5,717 nt of DNA from Planctomycetaceae bacterium (lineage in GTDB: Bacteria; Planctomycetota; Planctomycetia; Pirellulales; Pirellulaceae), in contig PKCQ01000425.1 in assembly GCA_002862265.1 (NCBI GenBank), forward strand, positions 1-5,717, read 5' to 3'. The position numbers and the translations under genes are program-made. Shown one piece after another: positions 1 through 5,483 of the stretch (within the stretch, counting starts at the first letter, position 1; every line of letters starts with the position of its first letter). The notes beneath the pieces are model-generated. The model was not told the DNA's origin and made no database searches. It worked only from the letters and a program-made list of their open reading frames with translations.

Positions 1-1
1 C

Positions 2-982
2 GATGAGGCCCGCGTCCCACAGGGCTTTTCGTGCTCTGAACCTAATGCGACGCAGCGGATGTTAGGTTCGGTTGCGGAAGATGCGGCTACAAACGAAAAC
101 TCTTCTCCTGCGTCACACGAACCGCGACTACGTGTCCTTTGCCGCACGCTGACTCAACTTGAGCACGTACTGCAATTAGGCGTTCGAGATCTGATTGTCG
201 ACTTTCACGACATTCGCGAGTACCGTCGAGCGGTTGCGGCATCGCATGAGGTTGGTGCACATATCGAACTGGCGACGCTTCGCATCCACAAACCGGGCGA
301 AGACGGCTTGTTTAAGGCGATGGCCAAGCATGGAGCCGATGGCTGGTTGGTGCGTAACTTAGCTGCGGTAAAGTATTGCCAGCAAGAACAGATCCCCATG
401 AGCGGCGACTTTTCCTTGAACGTGACGAATCCGCTCACTGCTCAGCAACTCCGCAATTGGGGCATCGCGAGCGTCACAGCCTCATATGACTTGAATCGCG
501 ATCAACTTCTGGAACTCGCCGAAGCGATGCCGAGCGATTGGTTGGAAGTGGTGATTCATCAGCATATGCCGATGTTCCACATGGAGCACTGTGTGTTCTG
601 CAGTGTGCTGAGCCCTGGCAAGAACAAAAGCGATTGCGGGCGGCCATGTGATCGCCACGAAGTGCAGCTGGGCGATCGGACAGAAGCAAAACATGTTTTG
701 CATGCTGATATTGGATGTCGCAACACGTTGTACAACGGAACGGCCCAGAGCGGGGCCGAAGCAGTCAAACCGCTGCTTGAACAAGGAGTGCGGCATTTTC
801 GCATCGAGATGTTGCGTGACGCTGAGCCCATGGATATCAAGCAGCTCATCGAACTCTATCAGAAGCTCATCGCAGGGCTGCTCAGTGGCACTCAGGTCTG
901 GCAGCAACTCAAAGCTCACAATCGCGTCGGCGTGACTCGCGGAACCCTCGAACAGCCTCGAAATCCCCTGGCAATCCTTTAG
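2..982 (+). CDS. Peptidase U32 family protein, C-terminal part (5' truncated by window edge)
   Basis: The frame is open from base 2 with no stop, so the ATG at 59 is probably internal and the true start lies left of the window. The visible 326 codons hold a U32-type barrel. An early strand and helix ('LTQLEHVLQLGVRDLIVDF') is followed by the family's cysteine region: 'HMEHCVFC', then 'CGRPC', then 'ADIGCRN' and 'FRIEMLRD'. Counting the ATG at 59 as residue 1, the cysteines are C178, C181, C193, C197 and C220. Known members (RlhA, TrhP/YegQ, UbiU/UbiV) act in tRNA/rRNA hydroxylation or ubiquinone hydroxylation, and several bind a 4Fe-4S cluster through conserved cysteines, so 'peptidase' is largely historical. 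The layout fits the second U32 unit of a long RlhA-like protein. The exact substrate cannot be told. The protein is expected to be cytoplasmic, as no membrane segment is visible. The antisense frame over 482-1042 is a shadow. Confidence 0.9.
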   Translation, partial: DEARVPQGFSCSEPNATQRMLGSVAEDAATNENSSPASHEPRLRVLCRTLTQLEHVLQLGVRDLIVDFHDIREYRRAVAASHEVGAHIELATLRIHKPGEDGLFKAMAKHGADGWLVRNLAAVKYCQQEQIPMSGDFSLNVTNPLTAQQLRNWGIASVTASYDLNRDQLLELAEAMPSDWLEVVIHQHMPMFHMEHCVFCSVLSPGKNKSDCGRPCDRHEVQLGDRTEAKHVLHADIGCRNTLYNGTAQSGAEAVKPLLEQGVRHFRIEMLRDAEPMDIKQLIELYQKLIAGLLSGTQVWQQLKAHNRVGVTRGTLEQPRNPLAIL

Positions 983-1014
983 CGACGTCTCAAGCCGCAT
1001 ATTTTGAGAAGCGC

Positions 1015-1539
1015 GTGGAACGCGGACATCACTATTCTGCACTCCGTAAGTTTTACTTCGACTTCACGCTGGAAAATGGCCAACACGATGTCCAAGTGCG
1101 AGAGCTTTCTAGCGATATGCAAAGATTCTGGGCGGTTTGCTTCGTGACCGGATTCAGTCCGAGCGGTAGCGAAAACAGCAGCCAACCTTTCCGTCTGGCC
1201 AACAGCGCCTTCCGATTGCCTGTCCTGGACAGCTACAACTTTCTCGAGAATTCTCAGCAATTACGCGGCGTCCGTGGACACGCCAACAGCTTTGTGTCTG
1301 AGTCGGCTGGTTTGCCGAGACCTATGGAAGCTAAGTCTAGGCGTCATGCAGGACTTCACGACCATCTGGACGAAGTCCGCAAGTTGAATGGTCTGGCCAC
1401 TTATGTTCAGCAAAACTTGGGACAATCGCATCACCGCAGCTGTGTGGTTAACGAACTTGGACAGCTGGATGCGCAAAGGCGGATGGCAAAGTGCAATTCG
1501 GCCGACTGGCAATCGATCCTACGAGTAGCTGACAAGTAG
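1015..1539 (+). CDS. Doubtful hypothetical protein, 174 aa
   Basis: An open frame begins with GTG 32 bases after the U32 stop and runs to TAG at 1537-1539. I do not recognise any domain, signal peptide or membrane segment. For: by hand count about three fifths of third positions are G or C in the first half, and the first part reads as a plausible soluble protein ('LRKFYFDFTLENGQHDV'). Against: there is no convincing ribosome-binding site, the second half is rich in Q, H, R and S with weaker codon bias, and the frame is open upstream into the U32 gene without any start. The codon-aligned minus-strand frame is also almost open from 1512 to 979, interrupted by a single TAA at 1263-1261. It could be a real lineage-specific gene, a decayed gene on either strand, or chance. 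Same direction and short spacing would allow co-transcription with the U32 gene. Confidence 0.3.
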   Translation: MERGHHYSALRKFYFDFTLENGQHDVQVRELSSDMQRFWAVCFVTGFSPSGSENSSQPFRLANSAFRLPVLDSYNFLENSQQLRGVRGHANSFVSESAGLPRPMEAKSRRHAGLHDHLDEVRKLNGLATYVQQNLGQSHHRSCVVNELGQLDAQRRMAKCNSADWQSILRVADK

Positions 1540-1671
1540 ACAAATTGCATGCTGCACCTGCAGGCACTGGTCAGATAGCTTCCCTATTTCGCAGTAGAAC
1601 GAAAGCTCGTTTAACGCCCAGCCGCAGCCGCCAGCTTGCTTTGGTTCTTCAACGCTTAACGCATTCTTTAC

Positions 1672-1692
1672 GCCTCAATGCATCATTGGGGC
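1672..1692. repeat. Hairpin, 8-bp stem with 5-nt loop
   Basis: GCCTCAAT (1672-1679) pairs with ATTGGGGC (1685-1692) across the loop GCATC, with one G-T wobble. No T-run follows, so an intrinsic terminator is not supported. It lies about 270 bases before the start of the exported protein gene and could be a transcript-end structure of upstream genes or a protein-binding site. Confidence 0.4.
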
Positions 1693-1735
1693 ATTCACTC
1701 TAGATTCGTGTGAGCCTAACGCACCCTACCATCGG

Positions 1736-1752
1736 GCAAATGCTTGCAAATG
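1736..1752. repeat. Tandem direct repeat GCAAATG spaced one helical turn
   Basis: GCAAATG occurs at 1736-1742 and again at 1746-1752, each followed by a CTT/ACTT tail, so equivalent bases are 10 bp apart. Such phasing is typical of tandem regulator half-sites, but no known operator is recognised and the element is short enough to be chance. Confidence 0.3.
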
Positions 1753-1918
1753 ACTTGCGCCTGCCAAGAAAAGGCCGGAAGAAATCCCCACACTCTCAAC
1801 AACCATCAGAAATTTTCTTCCCAGACTGCCAATATCCGCTGAAGCTACACGAGTTAGTTAGTCATAGACGCCGCGGACTCGGATCGACGGGATGTTGCCT
1901 TGAGGGCTGCAACCGGGT

Positions 1919-1934
1919 TCGCGAATCTTCGCGA
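1919..1934. repeat. Perfect inverted repeat in 5' leader (TCGCGAA-TC-TTCGCGA)
   Basis: TCGCGAA (1919-1925) is the exact reverse complement of TTCGCGA (1928-1934). The word TTCGCGA is also directly repeated at 1918-1924 and 1928-1934, 10 bp apart. In RNA a 5- to 7-bp GC-rich stem could form 11 nt before the ribosome-binding site of the next gene. In DNA it could be a dimeric operator. Either reading is inference. Confidence 0.4.
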
Positions 1935-1945
1935 TGTTCTATTGG

Positions 1946-1951
1946 AAAGGA
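1946..1951 (+). promoter_or_regulatory. Ribosome-binding site deciding the start at 1958
   Basis: AAAGGA sits six bases before ATG 1958. It lies downstream of the alternative in-frame ATG at 1934, so it can only serve the second ATG. That later start also places a basic residue and hydrophobic core at the very N-terminus, as expected for a signal peptide. Confidence 0.7.
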
Positions 1952-1957
1952 ATCCAG

Positions 1958-3037
1958 ATGCAGCGATCGATTCTGCAAACTACAGCCTTGATGATGTTTG
2001 CATGCCAAGTATGCATTGCTCAACAGCCCCTTGTGACAGAAGCGGCATTTCCCCAGCTCGTTCGTACGGAAGCTCCTTCCTCTTCAGACCTGGGTAGCAG
2101 CGATTATGAACAAGGTAGTGCATCGCAAATCGATGAACTGGTGGTCCACCCTACGGTCTCAGAAGCTACGCCCCCCGCCCCGCAGATCTACCAACCTGTG
2201 ATCGAGTTACCGGAAGCGGTGGTTGTTTCTGAAGCAGAAATTTGCGGCTGCGGGGATTGTGCTGTCTGCGAACGTCACTCGCCGGGAGTCACTTTCGGCG
2301 ATTGGTTTGGTTATAACTCACCGCAGAGCGATACCACTTGGCTGGTCGGTAACGGTGACGATCTTGGTATGTTCAGTTTCGAGAACTACCCCAACCTGAA
2401 GCTCGGCAAGAGCAGATCGTTCTCGCTCGGTACTGGTTTTCACTTTGTGAACGGTCCGATTGCAACCGACTTACCCCCAAGGCTATTTGATCTCGTTCTG
2501 GCGTATCAAAAACGCAAGGCTTGGTCATCGCGATTTATGTACGACATACGCGTATCCGTCGGAGCCTTCACTGACTTCGAGAGTAGCGTTAGGAGAGGCA
2601 TTCGATTCCCGGGGCACTTTGTCACTTTTTTCGAATGGCATCCATGGTTAATTAGCGTGCTGGGAATCGAAGCTCCGGATCGTGACGATATCAGTGTGCT
2701 GCCGGTGGCAGGATTTGTTTGGCAGCCCAACTCAGAGATGGTGATCGAAGCCGTTTTTCCGCGTCCCAAGATTCAAACACGCATTCGTGGAAACAAAGCT
2801 TTGTATTTGTCCGGCGAGCTAGGCGGCGGCACTTGGGCCATCGAACGAGTTGGCGGCATCAACGACAACGCAACCTATCGAGACTTCCGTGTTATGCTTG
2901 GTATCCACGACTTTGGTGACAACGATTCCGACTTTGAAATCGGCTGGGCCTTCGGTCGGAAGCTCGAATATCGCTCGGGCATCGGCGACTACAACATCGA
3001 TGACACCTTGCTCATTCGCTGGCGCACGCATTATTAA
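1958..3037 (+). CDS. Exported protein with Cys-rich linker and probable outer-membrane beta-barrel (DUF6268-like)
   Basis: The 359-residue product starts with a signal peptide: Arg3, a hydrophobic core about residues 9-18, and a probable cut after 'CIA' at 21. The next ~70 residues are Pro/Glu/Ser/Val-rich and probably unstructured. A compact cluster C96-x-C98-x2-C101-x2-C104-x2-H107 follows. From about residue 113 the sequence is rich in aromatic residues and Gly, with alternating strand patterns, including 'LPVAGFVWQP' (248-257) and 'SGELGGGTWAIERV', and it ends in an aromatic residue ('IRWRTHY'), as outer-membrane barrels often do. The pattern resembles planctomycete proteins grouped under DUF6268, assigned from memory and not by search. 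No enzymatic motif is seen. The start at 1958 is preferred over 1934 because of the ribosome-binding site and signal peptide. The gene has a long leader and a hairpin after its stop, so it is likely transcribed alone. Confidence 0.85.
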   Translation: MQRSILQTTALMMFACQVCIAQQPLVTEAAFPQLVRTEAPSSSDLGSSDYEQGSASQIDELVVHPTVSEATPPAPQIYQPVIELPEAVVVSEAEICGCGDCAVCERHSPGVTFGDWFGYNSPQSDTTWLVGNGDDLGMFSFENYPNLKLGKSRSFSLGTGFHFVNGPIATDLPPRLFDLVLAYQKRKAWSSRFMYDIRVSVGAFTDFESSVRRGIRFPGHFVTFFEWHPWLISVLGIEAPDRDDISVLPVAGFVWQPNSEMVIEAVFPRPKIQTRIRGNKALYLSGELGGGTWAIERVGGINDNATYRDFRVMLGIHDFGDNDSDFEIGWAFGRKLEYRSGIGDYNIDDTLLIRWRTHY

Positions 3038-3046
3038 TGCCGCTCC

Positions 3047-3087
3047 AACACTTGCTTAGGCCTGAATGATACTGGCTTGCAAGTGTT
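3047..3087 (+). terminator. Candidate terminator hairpin after the barrel protein gene
   Basis: AACACTTGC (3047-3055) is the exact reverse complement of GCAAGTGTT (3079-3087), with 23 bases between them that can add a short inner GCC/GGC pairing. It begins 9 bases after the TAA of the barrel gene, between convergent genes, which fits transcription termination. The T-run after the right arm is only TTT and the loop is large, so it may instead be a 3'-end stabilising structure. Confidence 0.45.
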
Positions 3088-3265
3088 TCGGCGTGTTCCC
3101 AGCTTGCAGCCTGAGCCCCAACGTCATAACCAACCTGTGTACGCTTCAATCGAGAAACCTCATCTAGCAGCGACTGTCACTTTCCGAAGCACCACCAACA
3201 GAACAAAGCATAGCCCCCGGGTAAAACACACACACCAGCGAACTGACCAAGTGCTAAGCCCCGAC

Positions 3266-3604
3266 TTACGACGCGATGGATTCAAGCAGGCTGATCCAGA
3301 GGCTGCAGAGAAGCACAAAGAGCATTCCCATCCAGGCGATCATTGCAACTGGCAAAATCATGAGCGAAACGGAATTGAGTATAGAGCTGAATCCAGCTCG
3401 CTCGGTGACGTCCTGTGGGTCGAGACAGTCGGACAGCACCATGCCGCCCATCGCTACCCAGAATGCAGCTGATACGATGGTGAAACCATTTGGAACCCAG
3501 TTGCCGAATCGATCGAGAGTCACAGAAATAGCAACCGTAGAGGTGGCGACCAACAGCTGCCGAATTCCGAATCGCCGAAGATCAGGAGGGATACTCGTTG
3601 ACAT
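3266..3604 (-). CDS. Small integral membrane protein, 112 aa, unknown function
   Basis: The product has a short N-terminus with basic residues ('DLRRFGIRQLL', residues 8-18) followed by hydrophobic segments at about 14-30, 40-58 and 79-107. The last may be one long helix or a hairpin of two. The 'RRFGIRQLL...A' opening resembles the 'RFSLRxLL' N-termini frequent in planctomycete membrane proteins of unknown role. ATG 3604 is chosen over an upstream in-frame start at 3676 because GGAGGT lies 8 bases before it, and because the longer form would overlap the upstream gene and put a basic tail before the first helix. It lies 43 bases after the stop of the PQQ-like gene on the same strand, so both probably share a transcript. 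Only one Cys lies between helices 2 and 3 and no catalytic motif is visible. Confidence 0.75.
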   Translation of the reverse strand: MSTSIPPDLRRFGIRQLLVATSTVAISVTLDRFGNWVPNGFTIVSAAFWVAMGGMVLSDCLDPQDVTERAGFSSILNSVSLMILPVAMIAWMGMLFVLLCSLWISLLESIAS

Positions 3605-3612
3605 GGCGGTCG

Positions 3613-3618
3613 ACCTCC
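3613..3618 (-). promoter_or_regulatory. Ribosome-binding site of the small membrane protein gene
   Basis: The minus strand reads GGAGGT here, 8 bases upstream of ATG 3604. This strong Shine-Dalgarno sequence fixes the start at 3604 and argues that the short gene is real. Confidence 0.75.
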
Positions 3619-3647
3619 GATGTATGACATTTGATGAAACGCAAACT

Positions 3648-4970
3648 CTAATTGTAGCTGACCGCACGCATATCAACGTAAATCAATTCCTTCTCATTGC
3701 GAACAAATAGCATTCCATCCGAACAAGCTGGCGGACACCAAACGTAAGCCCTACCTCGAGACATTGCTGTCGTATCTAGAAGCTTGGTACGACCAAGCTC
3801 CCGGTAACCGTCGGCCGAGAGATCAGAGAGAATCAACTCTCCTTGGTCGGTGAACAACCAGAAGCGGTCTTTGTTTTCGATCGCAAACAAAGAAGGAAAG
3901 CCTTTGTCGCCACGCGGAATCACTTGTGGATCTTCCTCAGCAGTCGCCAGGGCCTCGTAGCTTCGCCGCAGCAAAGAGCCATCTTTCGTACTCACACAAC
4001 GCAGTTCGCCATTTCCGGCAACTCCGATCAAACTCCCGTCACGTTGTACCAAGTTCGACATGATCGAGTTGATATCCGCATCGTGCTTCCTATCGTTCTC
4101 CGTACTCCACAATTGTTCGGTCGAAAAGTCAGGCTGTAGCTGAATGAGCATTGAGCCATGGTAGAAATTCGATACAAAAATTTTGTCTCCTAGCACCTTC
4201 GGAGGCACAATGGAAACAACAGGCCGCTGTGGTTTTGCGTCTGGGAATTTGTGAGACCACAGCTGACCTCCGGTAGCGATTTCCAAACCGCAGATTGCAA
4301 CGTCGTACCAAACGATGAGCTGCTCCTTTCCATGAATCTCGGCAACCACGTAGCCCGCGTAGCCGATCTCTCGAGTGGTAATAATTGTCCAGAATTCTTC
4401 GCCAGTCATTTTCTTCATCGCGACGACGCCGGTGCCTTCGCCGCCCGCCGCACATATGAGCAAGTCACCGATGACCAAAGGTTGTGAAGCGTAGCCCCAA
4501 ACGGGCGGCTTGGTTGCATACTTTTCAGCGACGTTAATTTGCCAGATCAAGTCACCCGTAGCGGCTTCAAGACACAGCACCTCGCCCATTGTCCCTTGAA
4601 CGTAAACTCGATCGCCGTCGACAGTCGGATTGGATCTCGGACCGCCTGGATAGGATACTTTCAGTTCTGTTTCATATTCGTAGGTCCAGATTTCCTTGCC
4701 AGTCGTACTATCCAAGCAGATTACGCGCTCCGTTCCACTACGACTTCTCAGACGTCCGGTATCACCTTCGATGGGCTCAGAGACAAAGTCCATCACGAAG
4801 AGCCGACAATCTGCGACAGACGGACCAGAATACACTCCCTGCACCGGAGAACGCCAAAGTACTTTGAGCCCGTCAGCTGGAATCTCGGCGACAACGCCAG
4901 ATTCATTCCAAACTCCTGCGTACCCCTTGCCCATCCAGTTCGGCCAATCGTCCGCTTTTGCGTACGTCAC
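3648..4970 (-). CDS. PQQ-binding-like beta-propeller repeat protein (secreted; start region abnormal)
   Basis: The sequence is a clear member of the planctomycete PQQ-like propeller family. It has 'DDWPNWMGKG' at 7-16 (counting GTG 4970 as residue 1), a 'YSGPSVAD' strand at 47-54, and repeated A/C-x-D/E-x2-TG-x3-W blades: 'ICLDSTTGKEIW' (84-95), 'LCLEAATGDLIW' (132-143), 'VAMKKMTGEEFW' (183-194) and 'CGLEIATGGQLW' (227-238). Later blades include 'GELRCVSTKDGSL' and a conserved-looking end 'FVRNEKELIYVDM'. Such proteins are usually exported and often of unknown function; a bound PQQ or enzymatic role is not shown by the motif alone. GTG 4970 is the first usable start after the upstream stop, but it lies inside the signal-peptide coding region and has no ribosome-binding site, so it is probably not the natural start. 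The body of the gene is intact to its TAG, which argues against long-standing decay. Confidence 0.9.
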   Translation of the reverse strand: MTYAKADDWPNWMGKGYAGVWNESGVVAEIPADGLKVLWRSPVQGVYSGPSVADCRLFVMDFVSEPIEGDTGRLRSRSGTERVICLDSTTGKEIWTYEYETELKVSYPGGPRSNPTVDGDRVYVQGTMGEVLCLEAATGDLIWQINVAEKYATKPPVWGYASQPLVIGDLLICAAGGEGTGVVAMKKMTGEEFWTIITTREIGYAGYVVAEIHGKEQLIVWYDVAICGLEIATGGQLWSHKFPDAKPQRPVVSIVPPKVLGDKIFVSNFYHGSMLIQLQPDFSTEQLWSTENDRKHDADINSIMSNLVQRDGSLIGVAGNGELRCVSTKDGSLLRRSYEALATAEEDPQVIPRGDKGFPSLFAIENKDRFWLFTDQGELILSDLSADGYRELGRTKLLDTTAMSRGRAYVWCPPACSDGMLFVRNEKELIYVDMRAVSYN

Positions 4971-5045
4971 AATCGTAGAAACCAGGAAGGCAAGAGTAAG
5001 GAGAAGCGTACGCGATTCGCGGAGCGTGGGAACTTGGCGCTACAT
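4953..5045 (-). other. Signal-peptide coding extension of the PQQ-like gene, interrupted by ATG-TAG
   Basis: In the same frame as the propeller gene, upstream of GTG 4970, 5039-4953 encodes 29 residues with an Arg-containing n-region ('RQVPTLRESR'), a hydrophobic core ('TLLLTLAFLVSTIV') and an A-x-A-type end ('AKA') just before 'DDWPNW'. This is a convincing Sec signal peptide. The only in-frame ATG in front of it is at 5045-5043, and the very next codon, 5042-5040, is TAG. No ATG, GTG or TTG lies between that TAG and GTG 4970. No frame change in the neighbouring bases supplies another start. The arrangement suggests a substitution of the second codon (AAG, CAG or GAG to TAG), a base-call error, or an atypical start. 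Confidence 0.7.
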
Positions 5046-5257
5046 GGCTTCGGCTCGGTCGGCAAATGGGAATGATCAAAACACTTTTGTTGCTGAGGCC
5101 AAGGTTAAATTGAACAAATTTTAAACGCGACGCTAGTGATTTGAGGAGTTTTCTACAAGTCTTCCACAAAACGCGAGCGTTCGCCGAGCCCTTTCTTGCC
5201 GCTCTTTTGGGGATCTGTGCCTCGCTCTAAACGCACGCAAAGTTTAACTATCCCGCT

Positions 5258-5269
5258 TTTTGATCAAAA
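5258..5269. repeat. 12-bp palindrome TTTTGATCAAAA
   Basis: A perfect palindrome centred on GATC. Its right half, GATCAAAA, recurs at 5074-5081 close to the propeller gene start. A self-complementary AT-rich site in a divergent promoter region could be an operator for a dimeric regulator, but no family can be named. Confidence 0.35.
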
Positions 5270-5404
5270 GTGACTTCGCCCGGCCAAGGAATTCGGCCCG
5301 CGTTTGGATTCTCCAACTTTCCAAAGTCCCTGCATCCAGTAACCTCGTTCTCCGCACGCAGGCGCTCCCAAGAGCACTAACCAAAGTGCAAAAGTCATTC
5401 GCAT
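5264..5404 (-). CDS. Possible small exported peptide, 46 aa (low support)
   Basis: A minus-strand frame from ATG 5404 to TGA 5266-5264 encodes a short peptide starting 'MRMTFALWLVLLGAPACGER', which resembles a signal peptide ending near a cysteine (a weak, non-canonical lipobox, as Pro occupies -2). The rest is a short hydrophilic tail of about 28 residues with Trp, Gly, Lys and Arg. The frame is open further upstream to 5485. The stretch before ATG 5404 gives only GTGGA as a weak ribosome-binding site. It would sit on the same strand as the propeller gene and 218 bases before that gene's ATG. It could be a small lipoprotein of the kind often missed in annotation, or a chance frame. Confidence 0.25.
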   Translation of the reverse strand: MRMTFALWLVLLGAPACGERGYWMQGLWKVGESKRGPNSLAGRSHF

Positions 5405-5483
5405 TCCACGCTCGTGCGGATAGGAAAATGCGATCGAGGCCCTGCGTGACTTTGACGAATGAACGCGAGAACGGAAACCAAGC

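Larger units (their letters stand above)
1540..1957 (+). other. Intergenic leader upstream of the barrel protein gene
   Basis: About 420 bases hold no gene I can support. A 93-codon frame at 1710-1991 is rich in Arg, Ser and Cys, runs out of frame into the next gene, and looks like chance. The stretch contains several TTAACGC/CTAACGC-like words (near 1611, 1656 and 1716), an 8-bp hairpin at 1672-1692, a 7-bp direct repeat at 1736-1752 and an inverted repeat at 1919-1934. No clean -35/-10 pair could be picked by eye. The promoter of the following gene is expected here by position only. Confidence 0.5.
5046..5483. other. Divergent intergenic region
   Basis: The 438 bases between the minus-strand propeller gene and the plus-strand gene at 5484 should contain both promoters, but no -35/-10 pair stands out. 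It contains an AT-rich patch near 5105-5125, the word GATCAAAA twice (5074-5081 and 5262-5269), and one possible small minus-strand ORF (5264-5404). The plus-strand open frame 5260-5658 overlaps the gene at 5484 in another frame, is rich in Arg, Pro and Leu, and looks like chance. Confidence 0.5.

Noticed and set aside
482..1042. 186-codon minus-strand frame
   Set aside because: Antisense to the well-supported U32 gene, with no recognisable domain; it is a shadow frame.
1672..1692. Hairpin read as an intrinsic terminator
   Set aside because: No T-run follows the stem on either strand, so it is listed only as a hairpin.
1934..1957. Upstream ATG start for the barrel protein (eight more residues)
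   Set aside because: It precedes the ribosome-binding site and would place extra residues in front of a standard signal peptide.
3228..3238. CA-dinucleotide run in the convergent spacer
   Set aside because: Only about five repeat units, too short to call a functional simple repeat.
3077..3472. 131-codon plus-strand frame between convergent genes
   Set aside because: Begins inside the candidate terminator, is rich in His, Arg, Gln and Pro, and overlaps the small membrane gene antisense.
3276..3710. 144-codon plus-strand frame
   Set aside because: Antisense of the small membrane protein; its sequence is the complement of hydrophobic codons, and the minus strand has a strong GGAGGT and clear helices.
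4539..5075. 178-codon plus-strand frame
   Set aside because: Antisense to the PQQ-like propeller gene and its signal peptide; composition rich in Arg, Thr and Ser without any family pattern.
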